Origin: Aspidiotus rigidus
Taxonomy: Eukaryota; Arthropoda; Insecta; Hemiptera; Diaspididae
DNA length: 64,000 nt
NCBI GenBank assembly: GCA_035079385.1
Contig: JAVHKY010000056.1
Location: 6,207,501-6,271,500, forward strand
Direction: 5' to 3'
Shown here: positions 25,386 to 37,709 of the stretch, piece by piece
Position numbering within the stretch: the stretch's first letter is position 1
Layout: each line of letters starts with the position of its first letter
Notes under the pieces: generated by a model
Database searches by the model: none
Seen by the model: the letters and a program-made list of their open reading frames with translations, nothing else
What the model was told of the DNA's origin: nothing
Made by a program: the position numbers and the translations under genes

Positions 25386-25673
25386 ATGCGTTGTGTCAAA
25401 ATATGCACGGTTAACCAGAAGATAAGTTTATACGTGATGGTCAGTTTAATAAGCGTACATTATTCAATACGATCGATCGACGACAATTATAACGGCTACA
25501 ACGATTCACCTGATGGTACACGGTTTTTTCATCGTGTACGGTCTATAGGTAGCTATGGAAAATTTTATTTGAAAAACATTTTTCCTATTAGGCAGGAACA
25601 GTCGACTCCACACAAACTGATTAAAGAAAACAATCACATTTTAAAAGTTGTTATTCTAGAAGATGCCTTTTGA
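25386..25673 (+). CDS. Candidate small secreted protein ORF (unrecognised)
   Basis: A 95-codon ORF. The first 25 or so residues include a hydrophobic stretch (ISLYVMVSLISVHYS) that could be a signal peptide. It is followed by a polar segment rich in Asp, Tyr and Gly (DDNYNGYNDSPDGTRFFHR) and a basic stretch. Local base composition is more GC-rich than the flanks. I know no family match and there is no clear splice context, so it may be chance. Confidence 0.2.
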   Translation: MRCVKICTVNQKISLYVMVSLISVHYSIRSIDDNYNGYNDSPDGTRFFHRVRSIGSYGKFYLKNIFPIRQEQSTPHKLIKENNHILKVVILEDAF

Positions 25674-27490
25674 ATGAGTAAACATTATTATTAGGAAGAG
25701 GACATCTGTCTGATACGACATTAACAGATTTTTTACGTTTTTCAGACGTACACCTACCGCATACCTTCGCCTATCTCTCCTCCACTAACGTCGCATATAA
25801 GACTTTCAAAAATAGAAATGAATAAGTGAATCGAGAAGTACGTAAAAGTAAATAATCCTTACGGACGGTTGGAGAATTAAATATGAAATTGGAGTTCCGA
25901 AAAGTACTCCTTCGTTTTTTCTAGTTTTCCTCCGATCAAATATCACTCACTATACTTTTCAAATTTAAATACAATTTATCAAAAGATTCTCCTCTAAACC
26001 CCTCAGCCGTATAACATTCCGCTCTCTTCTAACAAATCACTCTTCAATCACTTTCACTCTGGTGGATCACATTGACCTCCGAATCATGATGCAGTTGATC
26101 AAAATGGAAAGAAATGAATACCATCTACCTACATGAAACTTCAAAGCGTTCGACCATGAAAAAATCGTATTCACGAATCGATCCATTACCAATATTTTCT
26201 TTTTACTATTTTGCAATGAATGAAGCATTATCTACTAGCTACTCCAATTCATTGTAAGAGCTACCGTTAACGATCCACAGATCCACAACAACGTTTTTAG
26301 TCTCAGATGTTTCTATCCTAAAAACGTGAATTCCACTTCTAGAAGAAGTACTTGCACAATCTTTTTTTGTGAAAGGACAAGAATACAAGGTATTGTCATA
26401 TGTCAATATTACTAGAGTCGTATTGAGAAAATAGTTTCAAATTTTGAAGTCGTAAAACCTGCGACTTCTATTTAGTCTATATAATTACCAGTAATTCAAT
26501 TCTCATCATCTTTTGTGCACCAGTCGCGAATTTAATATCCCAACGATGAGAATCTGCGATGCTAACACGTGCTAGCCGCATATACCACGAACAATTTGAA
26601 AGTAAGGAACTTGTATTTGTTGTTGTCAACACTGCGCGGATGATTACTATTTCACGGATGTCGCAGAGAATAATGTACAGCGGACTTTTTATAATTTCTT
26701 TTGGATGGCAAAGATTACGTCACAGAATTGAAAGATATGTATTTTCGATGAATTCAACGTGACATTCGTACATCAGAGCTAGAAAAAGTATGTACCCGAT
26801 TCACTTTCGCTTCCCATCAATAAAACTTAATTTCTTTTACCGAATATTTAGACGTGGGCATATCAAATTAGAACGTATGGTATCGGTAAATAACGGATCA
26901 GCAAAAAAACACGTAGGTACTTCACAATACTCACAAAAGGAACATAAATTCTGCACCGCATACTGTAATAAATATCGACAAATTTGAAAAATTCAGGGCA
27001 ATAATGCCGCTCGACACACCACATTGAAGGCTCTTGTCTTGAAGATGATTACGAATATCATCTTTGTTTTTGGTCCGTTACAGTCAACGCAAAATTTGGA
27101 TTTTCTCATCTTTCATTTATTCTCTAGATTATTCCATCTTCAAAATGTGTTTCTTATAAAAACAAAATTAGGAATACATAATACTCGTATACGAGTGCAT
27201 ATTAATTCTGATAAGCCGCAACACGGTGAGCAGCATCACGAGTATACAATGTACTCAGACTCTAAAATCTGGAGTCGTTTTAAAGAAGGGTGTGTTGGTT
27301 TGCTCAGAACCTTAAATCAATAAATTTCGTTCGTTTTCGTGGGTGTATAAAAAGTCTCCAATCCTTCTGGATATTTTTCACCTTGTTAACAATACTTCAA
27401 GACATGAACCTTCTAGGTACCTCTTAACAATTTCGAGATGGACTGTGAACTCGGCGATTAAGGAAAGCAGAAACACTGCATTACACATAA

Positions 27491-28021
27491 TTAGGATGAG
27501 TCAGGGATATTAAAACGAAGGAAAGGATTGAAATAAATAGCATCCACGTTGTTAAACAGGCGGTAACCAGAGAGGCGAGAACGATTTAGAGTTTCGATGG
27601 TGTAGTACTCCTCCAACCTATTCATGCGGCTACCCTTTTCGCATCGATGTAACATGGCGACGCAAACGTCGCTGAAGGGGTGAGCTTCCTTGACACAGGG
27701 GCGAGACATAGCGGAACTGTCATCATCCTTCCTTGTGGTAAAGTTACTCACGCTTAACTTATCCAGTTTGTAGAAATCTCTACGGTGATCAGAGAATCTT
27801 AATGAGAGGGTTCTACGCGTCTGGCCTATATATGAGTCCCCACACTGGCAAGTCAGCCGGTGAATCCCAGAAGCCTCCAATGCTGGTATTGGATCCTTCA
27901 AGACAGAAAGGTTACGAACCCTGATTAGGGGATAGAAGCCCGCCTTATAACCTGCGCGGCGGAGCTCCCTGGCTAATTGGTCGGAATCGCGACCCAGATA
28001 AGGTATCCGGGGCCATTTAGT
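27491..28021 (-). pseudogene. Penelope-like element C-terminal fragment with intact GIY-YIG domain
   Basis: One open frame reads IPYLGRDSDQLARELRRAGY, then YPLIRVRNLSVLKDPIP, then the GIY-YIG core SGIHRLTCQCGDSYIGQTRR with TLSLRFSDH after it. This order (IPY...S..I.R.L..., KDP.P, GIY-YIG with Cys-X-Cys) is that of the linker and endonuclease of Penelope-type retroelements. The frame opens abruptly near 28021, the probable 5' truncation point; no RT is present upstream. Closer to an intact domain than the intron 7 relic, and from a different subfamily. Confidence 0.8.
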
Positions 28022-29939
28022 TCTAGGTTAAGTTACATCACACTTGAACCATTTTTGTAGTAACAGCTTGGATAGTTACACAAGGAGACAATGTAAGCTC
28101 TCAGTAAAATCCGAGCGTCGGTCACCCAATGTGGATGAGTGATTTCAAACTCCTCAAACTATTTCTGAAACTGTGGGTGATGGAGCAGAAACCGGGTTCT
28201 AGTTTAGGAAGAACCGATCTGAGAAAAATATTTCATATTCCCCTACTGCGCTGTGCTCGAATACAGTAGCATGCGCGGTATTATTGTTGTAAGCTCGTTT
28301 TCTCATCCTTAGTCCACTCGGATAGCTGTACGATACTTGCAGAATAAGTAGCTTAGTTTTAAATGAGAAACGGCTCATTAAACGCATCGTAAATTACGAT
28401 TATCTTGGGACACGATTCAAGTGCAAGTAAGAGAATCAACGGGTCAAGATTTTTCATAAGCGTCCGAGAAGTAGCATTTATTTACCATTTTGTCGAATTA
28501 AGCGTAGAATATTTTACATCAGGTTTAAGAAAATCTTTGTGATAAATTGAAGGTAATTTTTTTCAAAAATAGTCAATAATTTGCGAAGTTTTCAGGTAAA
28601 CTGAAGTTCTATTGAACATTGGTCTTCATAGCCTAAAAGCATTTGGTTTTAGTTTGAGCTAAAATATTTACTTCGTAGACCTAAGGAAATGAAAAGTTCT
28701 ATCTTGTTGGAGAAATGTGAACAGGATTAATAAATTATGATGAAATTCATGATGTTCAACTCGTCATTATTCTACGAAAATTTGATCAACAATCAACTTT
28801 GTAATCAGCATTCAATAGTTAAATACAATAAATTCGTTGAAAACTGGTTTACTGATTTCAAGTTCGTTTTTATGAAAATTATGAAAAATAGGCATCGATT
28901 GGATTTAGGAAAAAAAAAAAAAAAAGAAAAAGAAGAAAAAAAGGAACCAGAATCAGCTAGGTATAATACATCATTCTTCTCATGTTTACTTTATACCTTG
29001 TACATCCGAGTTCTAATATGAAACCCTAGATCAGTTTGACCCGGCCATTTCAACGGTTTACCGTTCAGAATTTTTGTTTTTCTTTTCTTTTATTATTTGC
29101 ACTAATAACTGGGACAGTATTGTACTTACATGCTTCTAGATAATCATCAAAGTTCCTAAATTTATAATGCTCGCACGAGGAATCTCAAGCTAGTTATGAA
29201 ATTCGCGTCACATTCAGGTCAATTTAACATAGTACAAAGATCTACCGTTCTACTGTCAATTTTATCCCTACTTTTTGTTGAAAAGAAAGGGAAAAAAAAC
29301 AGACGAAATTCCAACACTCATCATTAAATCAAAATTTTGAAGTACGACTTCCTGATTTCTTCCATGTTCAGTGTTACAGTGAACACCTATCGTTTGCTAA
29401 ATACAACACAGTTCGTTCCGAAGATGGAAAACCTACTAGTTTACGTTCCTACCTTAGAAATTTAAATTTCTAGTTCGAAGCGTTGCGGTTTCTAATGAAA
29501 TAAGGGCTTGAAAAGCGTACTTCTAATTTCAACTTATAACTGCCTAATAATTTTTTCATAGTTTTCTATTATTTTCAAGTTTGCACAAGTTCTACGAAAA
29601 AATTAAAGATAACAGCAATTCTTCTTTCTGCGTACTTTTGAAACTATTATCAAATTAGAACTCTATAATGAAGACGAGTACTTGTAATAATACCTATCGA
29701 AAAATTACTTTAAACACTATAATAATTGATCATTTATGACTGCTGTTCGTTCTTGAAAGATAGAAAGAAAACAATTTTAAAGAAAGTGATTTTAATAGGA
29801 TAAATAGAGAAAACTATTGCGATTGAATTTTCGAGATGACGAATTAATTAGGACATATACACGAGATGTATAATATTATTCTACAGGGGAAAAAAATCGT
29901 TCAACATATTCCGAAAGTACCTCATACCACAATGAAACA
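28022..29939. other. Intergenic; no gene recognised
   Basis: AT-rich; a short poly-A/AAAG run near 28911-28940. Short frames near 28200-28390 have no clear family. It contains the IF1 3' flank. Confidence 0.35.
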
Positions 29940-31240
29940 TTACTTATTTTCAATACGTTTGAGACGTTCCTTCGCTTTTTCTAGAGCTTCTGTGTGCTCT
30001 TTAATTTTAGCTTCGTAAAAGGCAATTTCATCGGTAACGGACGTTTTCAATTGTTTCAACTGTTCGGCTTGCTGTAACAAAGAAAGTTGAAAACTTTACT
30101 TTTCACAAACCATTTATCATTTGTACTCGCTTCAGAAACCTTATCAACATTGAAAGTTGAAGAATGCTGAACAAATAAAATCATTTTCTCGCACACGCCA
30201 TTGAGTACTTTTCGTCAAATTGAATCACTTCTTCCATAATATGATTCAGCATTCTTATCAAATATTCAGTACAATAAATTGGAAGAAGTTCGCCTTATCA
30301 GCTTTCGATAAGGGATCTACTAACTCGTTTCAGTTTTGTTTCACAATTTAAAGAAAAGAAATAAGAAGAAATCGTATAAATTTGCCAGATTTTTGAGAGC
30401 TACTTCTGCGCACCGACGTGATAATTCATGAAAGTATCAAACTTACAAGTTTACGGAAATATTGTTCTTCCTGAGCGGCTTCTTTCTTTCCAAAGGCACC
30501 GCCAGCTTCTCTGATCGCACCCTCAGAACGTGAGCTAGAGTTACATTGATTAGTGCTGTAACCAAATGGAATATCGTTCGACAGTTTCAAACTATGGTTT
30601 ACGCTAATGCAATAATTATGTTGAGAAGGATGATCATTCAAACTTGGTGAAGATAGAATTCAAATATACTTTTGCACGCCATTAACAAAGAAAGACTAGG
30701 GTTTCAGAAATACGTTTTTCCATACCAAGGCTCATATTCTCAAATCAGTACTTCCTTGAGATGCTTCTTAAATGGTCTATAAACTGAAAGCGCTCACAGC
30801 GGTAGTGTTTCTTATTTTGTATTTTATACGGTGATTGTATCTTAATAAAGTATCAATTTGAGAAAGAGCAGGGTAATGAATAAGTAAGGTAGGAAAAAAT
30901 TTCACCCCAAATGAGAAACCAAACTTCAACAATCTAAATTCACAACGTGAGAATCGTCATGGCCGTGGTATAGTTCTATATTTTACAAATCCTATCCTCG
31001 ATATGATTCACCTCTGATCATCAAGCAGTCATTGCTTATAGATCTCATATAACCTTTTTAACCGTTATCAATACGTTGGTGAAGAATATAAGTTCACAGG
31101 TTACAAATTTAGTGGATTGAAATAAATAAACAGAACAGGTTTCTACCTCATTCGAGACGCGTCAACGAGTTACCAAACCACATTTACCTGATGCGAAGTC
31201 CACGAGAAAATTGAGTTCTAATGATTTTAGCGGTGTTCAT
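29940..31240 (-). CDS. Mitochondrial ATP synthase inhibitor IF1
   Basis: Small matrix protein that blocks F1-ATPase hydrolysis when the proton motive force collapses. Exons 31240-31188, 30555-30447 and 30071-29940 join in frame (294 nt, 97 residues, stop TAA) with GT-AG introns. Residues 1-17 (MNTAKIIRTQFSRGLRI) are basic and amphipathic, a mitochondrial presequence. The minimal inhibitory segment SEGAIREAGGAFGKKEAAQE with EQYFRK (residues 28-53) is strongly conserved. Residues 55-97 are a charged coiled-coil. The four His residues that give the mammalian protein its pH response (two HH pairs at KKHH and SHH) are Ser, Val, Phe and Tyr here. Length fits the family (about 80-110). COX17 lies 5.2 kb upstream on the same strand. 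Confidence 0.93.
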
Positions 31241-32254
31241 TTTCGTTAATGATTCGAAATTTTCTCTCAAATGAAACAGTACTCCAAGAAATGATGTAAT
31301 ACTTGCAATATTTTGACGGACAACTTCAAACCACAATGTCAAGTAAAAAGCTGATAATATTGAAAAAGGTACCTACAGCATGCGATTTATACAGTGCTGC
31401 TCAGTGTGCTGTAGCCAGCCTATAAGCCAGCCAAAAGCCGAAAGCTAAATCAGCCGAATTTCTACTGATAAGCACCTGAGGCTGGAGGTTTAAACCTTCA
31501 TTAGAGGGCGCTACTTAATAGGTGAACAAGAGAACTTATTTGGACCGGACACATAAGAATTAGGACATTTTTCGATTTTGTAAAACTTCTTGAAAATAGA
31601 CTCATCTGAAAGAAAATCTTACGCTCTTTCAACTTTGTTCTCCACACTTTTCTCGCGGGGTTTGTTTACATTACCCATTCTATTTGCGGACAGACTATAG
31701 CACTCCCTCAAACGTGCCCGGTCCGAATTATCTGTTTGTACTTCAAACGACCATCATTTTTTTCAATATCCCATTTATCACTACAATTTTTTTTTTTTTT
31801 CGTATCTAAAGTTGATGTATATGGTTGCTCCGCGTCCTCTATTCCGGTGAACTTACTACGGTACGCTCACTGTTCATACGAATATGTCTAACGAGCACCA
31901 TACAGTGAGATTCACGCAACAGCGACTTACTACGCCTGATGTGATGTGATAGTGTCGTTCTTGTGATGTGTGTTCTCTAGTGCTGTTCTTTTTTTTTCTG
32001 CGTGCCAGGGGGGCATCGCAGCTTGGCGGTTGCCAAAGCAACTTGGCAGTAGCCGAGTAGAAGAGGGGGTTCGCGTAGGAGATTCTTCCTTCACTGAAGT
32101 TATACCCGAAAGGGTCGATTCCGGTGTTGGAGGAAACAATATTAAATGCATACGCAACCCGCACCTACTCCAGTATGGATGACGGGCGGTGCTGCACATG
32201 CGACACACAAGCGATCTAAAGTTGATGATATAGATAAAAATGATATCCGATTAT
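31241..32254. other. IF1 upstream region with repeat material
   Basis: Contains the IF1 promoter. Near 31400-31470 the words CAGCC and AGCCGAAAGCTAA repeat, resembling the AAGC/TTAGC-rich ends of hAT-like elements elsewhere in the window. 31790-32212 is GC-richer and includes the repeat below. Confidence 0.4.
32095..32212 (-). repeat. Dispersed GC-rich repeat, inverted copy of 12920-13030
   Basis: Reads as the reverse complement of the 12.9-kb copy, from the ACTTCAG side (near 32095) to the GCATGTGTCGC side (near 32205). The flanks are unrelated. Confidence 0.7.
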
Positions 32255-32255
32255 G

Positions 32256-32660
32256 GCGATCCTCTTCGTTCACGTAACGTCACTAACTGCTAACATCGAG
32301 CAATTTTGATCGATAGTGCGCGATATTCTGCGATAATATCGCAAAATTTTGCGATCGTATCATGCAATGGTGCTTAGAACATTATCGACTCCCATAAGAA
32401 TACACAGGGAACATTTCGATCATGTGTTAGTATTTCAAAATGAGAAATAAATAAGGAATTCAACGTTGATAATCAAGATCTGGGAGATCTCAAGTATTTG
32501 AGAATGTATTTTTCGTTTCTCACTTTATTCTTCTATTCAAATATGAGCAAATTATCGAATTCAATTTTTCTTCTTATGGAAAAGTCCGTGTAAAAAAAGT
32601 TTGTTTACTTTCCCTAAGCACCATCGATCACAAACCTCGAAATTATTTTGAATACAACGA
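32256..32660. mobile_element. Foldback MITE, inverted near-copy at 61283-61690
   Basis: About 400 bp. The whole segment is nearly identical to the reverse complement of 61283-61690 (shared GTTAGCAGTTAGTGACGT, GCGCGATATTCTGCGATA, ATGGTGCTTAG, AAGTAAACAAACTTTTTTT). It contains an inner inverted repeat ATGGTGCTTAG/CTAAGCACCAT and a CCCATAAGAATACACAGGGA core at 32391-32410. Confidence 0.8.
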
Positions 32661-32669
32661 TGCTGTGAC

Positions 32670-32990
32670 GTAGGTGGGAACAAAGAGGGTTGAAATTCCT
32701 CCATTCAAGAAGTACGGAACAAAAAGGTGAATTTTGTCAGGGCTACCAACTCCCCAACTCAAAGTTGAAACCCCAATACCTGAACTGGGCGCATAGAAAT
32801 AGTTCTCCGGTCTTTAGAAATTACTACATTGACCGTGACTTTTTGACCGATAAACGTTTTGCCGACTTTTCTAACTAAAGTGAGGTATTACACCCGTAGC
32901 AAGGTCAACAGGGGGAGTGGGCAATGAACTTTCTCGACGTTTTAGGGGTCCTAGATCACAACTAGCATAAAAAAAAAAATTTCAGGTTTC
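32670..32990. repeat. Composite dispersed repeat
   Basis: 32690-32780 (CAGGGCTACCAACTCCCCAA and neighbours) is inverted relative to about 38335-38420. 32860-32980 (CCGACTTTTCTAACTAAAGT, GGGGGAGTGGGCAATGAACT) is inverted relative to about 43905-44000. The stretch also shares TTTCTAGYTAGAAAAGT-type words with 7965-8000 and 34005-34030. Confidence 0.55.
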
Positions 32991-33320
32991 CTTATATATA
33001 TATAAGATTTTTTTGTCCGCGGAACTCCTCCGAAACTACCCAATGGATTTTTTTGTAACTTAGCCATATTGTAGTATTATATCCGAAGATGTGCACCTGC
33101 AATTTTTTTGAAAATCGGATGAGTAGTTCTCGAGAAATGTTCAATTTGTTGAGAAATTTTGCAGTATTTCGAGTACCTTTTTGTCCGCGTAACTTCTCCG
33201 AAACTACCCGATGGATTTTTTTGTAACTCGGCCATATTGTAGTATTATATTTGAAGATGTGCACCTGCATTTTTTTTGAGGATCGGATGAGTAGTTCTCG
33301 AGAAATTTTCACTTTTTTTG
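32991..33320. repeat. TA tract plus 170-bp tandem duplication
   Basis: A short TATATATATATA tract is followed by two tandem units of about 170 bp, each starting TTTTTGTCCGCG and containing CTCCGAAACTACCC, GTGCACCTGCA and GATGAGTAGTTCTCGAGAAA. A diverged relative lies at about 43080-43265, again next to a TA tract, so a family unit with a TA end is likely. Confidence 0.75.
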
Positions 33321-35440
33321 AAAAATTTTTCACTATTACGAGTAGCTTCTTACAAATAGCGGCGAGTAGCTGCTTACGTTAGGAGAAGCGGATTTTCCTA
33401 TACGTTTACCACTTTCGTTATCAGTACGTGTATTGTGATGAAGAACGTTTCATCATTCGACAGGTTCATTCTTTGTTCATTCTTTACCAAGGGTTCATTG
33501 GATTTTATTTCCGATGAAACCTTTTCGTTCAAATTTAGTACACTTGTATCTCGCTTCCCACAGCCCCTAGAGCGTTGAATTTTGTTTTGTCAAATTTTAT
33601 TTGTTTTGTTAAATTTATTTTTGAACGGATAGTGATTTTTGAACGGATAGTGGCAATGGCGAGTTGTTCATTTTTCTAGATATTTTTCATTATCATTAGT
33701 TATACTCGATAGTGAAAACCTTGAGTTTGAATGATTACGTACAATTTTTTAATCTTCATCAAGTGTGCTGATGCGAGAGTCAAAGGATGCGAGACTACCT
33801 GGGTGATTTCACTCTTAATTAATAATTGATTTATTTGTCATTTTTTCATGTATGAGTACGTAATTAATAGTGGTTCATAGTTGATTTGAGGTGTCTCAGG
33901 AGATGGAAAGATTATTTTCAATTTGGACTGGCTTTTTTGAGTGAGATTTGAGATCAGACTAACGAGTAAACCAGGCTTGGGTGCTATATATTTTTACCGA
34001 ATTTTCTAGCTAGAAAAGTGAGGTATTTTGTTAATACGTTTGGAATGGTTGAAGCGTGAGGGAAGGAATGAGGAGTTGACTATTGGGTGATTGGTTGCTT
34101 CTTTCGTTTCGACATTGATTTTTTTAGTTTTTCGGGATCTCGTTGTAGCTGGATTTCCAGATGAAGAATTTTGGGGTGGAGTGTGCATAGAAAATGGTGA
34201 TATGATAGCGTGAAGGCAATTTATGAGTGCACGAGAGGAATAGCAGCTGGAGATACCTTTAAGAGATGCCAGGAATCGGAATTGATGAAGAATTGAACCA
34301 CTCAGCACTAATATACAGTATACTAGACTAATAATATGCTGAGAATAACGTATAGGAAAAAATGATTGTAGAGCTCTTTTTTATTAGAAACAACTGTTAT
34401 AGCCTCGTAGGAGTTTGGACAGGGGGAGGGGGAGTGGTTCTTCTGGAGACGTTTTGTAGGTTTTAGATGACTCTTAGCCTAAATTATAACAAAATTCAGG
34501 TTTCCTTATTGGATTATAGGCATTTTTACTCTGTTATCTGTTGATGTGACATCGTAGTGATAGAATTTATAAACTGAGTTTTATTGTTTATTCTACAAAT
34601 GTTTGACATGATTGACAGGTCATTGGTATTTAATTTAAAGAGAGGGAGTGACTCTCTCAATGTTTTTCGCATTGTGGGAAGAAAAGTCGTGTACTACTCA
34701 CGCGACTGCGTGAGTGTTTTTTACTTAAAACCATAGTCTAAACAGATCTCAACGTAGATAGCTACATACGTACACACATACATACTTCCTGTAAAATCTC
34801 AATGTAGGTACTAAAATTTTGGAGTTTATAGATTGATTTAACGCGTGTGTCATTAGCACGCACGTTAATAATATCTCTAAATAGCATTCAGTCAAAGAGG
34901 GAAAATTCCAGAACATTTTGTCTCAGTAAGGGCTCAAAAACGACCAAAACGCTTTTCAAGGATATGGACATTCATGTCCGCGACCACCTATGAAATAATA
35001 TTTGTGCCTCGAATACTTTCTTTTTTTGGGAACCGTCAAGACAACTCAGGTATTAATTCGAAGTATTGAGTCTCGACCTTACATAATCAGCTGACTGTAC
35101 CATGTACCTTCTAGTCTCCTACCTCTTGAGAGAAGTAAGTTCAGCTATCAGTAAACGGAAGATTTTGTACGGACGAATTTGTCCGTTCTGTTATCAGTAG
35201 ACGGATGAGTTTGTCTGGCTAGTGATAGTACCAAGTTCGATATGAGCACCAGGCATAATCACGACGAGGAGAAGTGAAATAAAAGAAAATCTTCACGCGT
35301 TTACATTTTTACCAATAAGTGGACGAATCAGTCCGTTTCATGATAAGAGAGTGGAATGAATTTTCAGGAGCATCGAATCGAAAAAGCATTGAACTATCTT
35401 GTTGATGAGCTGTCGATGAAGTGTTGAAAAAAATCTGGTC
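33321..35440. other. Intergenic; no gene recognised
   Basis: AT-rich. A minus-strand ORF at 34308-34006 has no recognisable domain. Words related to other repeats occur near 34005 and 34495. Confidence 0.35.
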
Positions 35441-35449
35441 TATCAAAAA

Positions 35450-36150
35450 CTCGTTTACCTGAGAATGAAAAAAGAAAAAACTGATAGAAATTTGATATGA
35501 AAGTTCTGACTTTTTTTCTTTTCTTTTCTCAACAGCTAAAATCATTCTGGCGCATTGAAAAAACCTTAATCGTGCAAAACAAATATACAAGTGGAGAGAG
35601 ACCTTTGAAAACTAGAGATCTTGAGTGCTTACAAAGTTCACTTGGAATAATTTCTTTAGGGTTAAAAAAGATAAAAACAACAGAAATTTGGTACAAAAGT
35701 TCTCGAACCGGAGAAGAAAAAAATAGATTGAAATAACCCACATTTGTTTTAAAAACAGCTGAATATTCGGTGAGAAAAATCAGGGAAATTTGACGATTTT
35801 TTTGATGGTTGAAAATGAGCTTGCCGCAAAGAAAAATGGTACTAGCGCAGATCGTATATACAAGGAGAGAGATTTGAAATCTAGATATCTTGAGTAAATT
35901 TTGTCAGCTTACAAAGTTCAGCTGCGATGATTTTTTTCAGGGTTGAAAAAGGAAAAAATGATAAAATTTTGATACAAAAGTTCTGAAATTTTGAACCACT
36001 GGAGAAGAAAAAATAGGGTGAAATTATCCATATTTGCGTTGAAAATAGCCAAATATTCAGTATGGAAACTTATAGGATTTCTTCGATGGTTGAAAAATGA
36101 GTTTGGTACATAGAAAAATGACACTGGCGCAAAACATACAAGAGATATCG
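35450..36150. repeat. Three diverged tandem units of about 275 bp
   Basis: Recurring landmarks are spaced about 275 bp apart: CTGGCGCA/CTAGCGCAG-like words near 35545, 35830 and 36120; CTTACAAAGTTCA near 35627 and 35907; GGAGAAGAAAAAA near 35709 and 36001. Units are diverged by substitutions and small indels. Confidence 0.7.
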
Positions 36151-36461
36151 ACTACCTTGTTCCAAACATGATCACATCATTTTGATAGCCTGATAATCTT
36201 TTACAGAGAACTTTCTATGGAGGATTTGTGCTGAAGAGGACCACAGATCAGAACGTTCATTTTCAATATAAACGTATACGGAAAACTTATATTTCCATTA
36301 TTGCTTTAATCCTTGAATGAACGAATTAATAGAAGTAATTTCATTTAAAAAACACAGTTATTCATCTATATTCTAAATCGTATAAGTTATTACTTTAGGA
36401 ATTAGCGTAGGACTCGAAATTGATCACGGTAACGAATGAACAGTAGAATTACTAGTTTAAC

Positions 36462-36961
36462 TCAGACATTAAAACCCATCTTCCTCATGCACTCTTTATG
36501 TGCTTCTATAAGACTCGTGCAATTTTCTTCTCCGTTTTCCACAACGCTGAAACACGAAATTTAGGCAATAAAATGTATTAATTTCACGTATTCTCAACTA
36601 GATGAACATTGTATCAAATATGAGCTTAGTATTCTTATTCTCTACCACGAGAGCACGTTTCAAGTAATTCACGAATTCTCAACCACACTGCGAAACGATG
36701 ACATCCTTGATAACGTGACTGCGGACGTTCTACAAATATTATGGTCTTCGCACTCATGAGCTTCTTTAAATTACAACTCTATTAAACTTACCAAGTGTCT
36801 CGTTCTCGCTTGGTTTCTTTACACACGCAACAAGGGGATAATTTCTTTTCTTCGGGTTTCGTATCAGCATTCGTCGAGTGACTATCGACAACAGCGATTG
36901 ACTCATTTGAGATCTCTACTAATGAATCGGCTTTTATAGCAGAAAACACATTATTACCCAT
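36462..36961 (-). CDS. COX17: Cytochrome c oxidase copper chaperone COX17
   Basis: Intermembrane-space protein that delivers Cu(I) to SCO and COX11 for assembly of cytochrome c oxidase. Exons 36961-36792 and 36546-36462 join in frame (255 nt, 84 residues) across a GTAAGT..CAG intron that splits the codon of Cys57. [16 protein letters not shown] carries the copper-binding Cys44-Cys45, and the twin CX9C motif is complete (Cys47/Cys57 and Cys66/Cys76), as in the CHCH fold imported by the MIA40 pathway. [12 protein letters not shown] is the usual C-terminus. The normal KPCC reads SPCC. The N-terminal extension before the CC motif (about 43 residues) is longer than the 20 or so in yeast or human. 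The next gene on this strand is IF1. Confidence 0.95.
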
Positions 36962-37316
36962 AGCTCGGAAACTTCTAATTCGTTGTCAACACTAGACCGG
37001 TATTTGTACCGAATTTATTCTGGAAGCTCAATGTATTCCGGGAAAATATCACGATCAGATGAAATATATATATATCTTATGTAGAACTTGAATAAATCAC
37101 AATAGGTGAATTAATGGGTCAACTTTCTTATTTAATTCTTGAATCTTTCAATATTACTCTTAGATGATGCAATTGCAATGTAAAAACGTGCAAAATTGGG
37201 TAAACAAAACTATAAGACAAGAGACAGTGTTACCAGTTTATAAGAGTCCAACGATTTTCATGAAATTATCATTAATTTTATCATCATGCATAATGGACCA
37301 CTAATGGACTGCGTTA

Positions 37317-37690
37317 TTGTGACGTCACAACTATCGATAAAATATCGATTTTGTCCATTCGGCATTTTGCATATCGATTTGTTTGGCAAGAGTACTCATT
37401 CTGCAAGAAATTTATTCAACGAGAAATTTGCTCCCTTAAGAAATACACGGGGAGCAAGGATCAGTATGAAATTAATCAAAAATTAAAATGGATTTTGCGG
37501 AAAAAAGTTTATATTTATAGTGTGTGAGTAATCGACTTCTAAAAATGAACTTTTTTCCCCTCAATTCTTTCTCATTTTTGATTAATACCATATGATCGAT
37601 TTGCTTCCCATGTTTTCTTATGGGGAGCAAATTTGCGATTGGTTAAATTTCCTGCAGAATGAGTACTCTTTCCAAACAAATGACGTCACA
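37317..37690. mobile_element. Foldback element with TGACGTCA ends
   Basis: Long imperfect palindrome: TGACGTCA at 37320-37327 and 37681-37688; TTTGTTTGGCAAGAGTACTCA (left) matches TGAGTACTCTTTCCAAACAAA (right); inner GCTCCCTTAAGAAATACACG and GGGGAGCA are mirrored by CCCATGTTTTCTTATGGGGA. No ORF. Confidence 0.8.
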
Positions 37691-37709
37691 AATAACACAG
37701 TTCATCACA

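Larger units (their letters stand above)
23690..27490. other. Intergenic; microsatellite and one candidate small ORF only
   Basis: Contains the CATT microsatellite and the 25386-25673 ORF listed separately. The rest is AT-rich with stop-dense frames and no recognised domain. Confidence 0.35.

Noticed and set aside
34006..34308. 100-codon minus ORF with Ser-rich, basic N-terminus
   Set aside because: No conserved domain, no splice context, and it lies among repeats; it also does not fit as an IF1 exon, which is complete without it.
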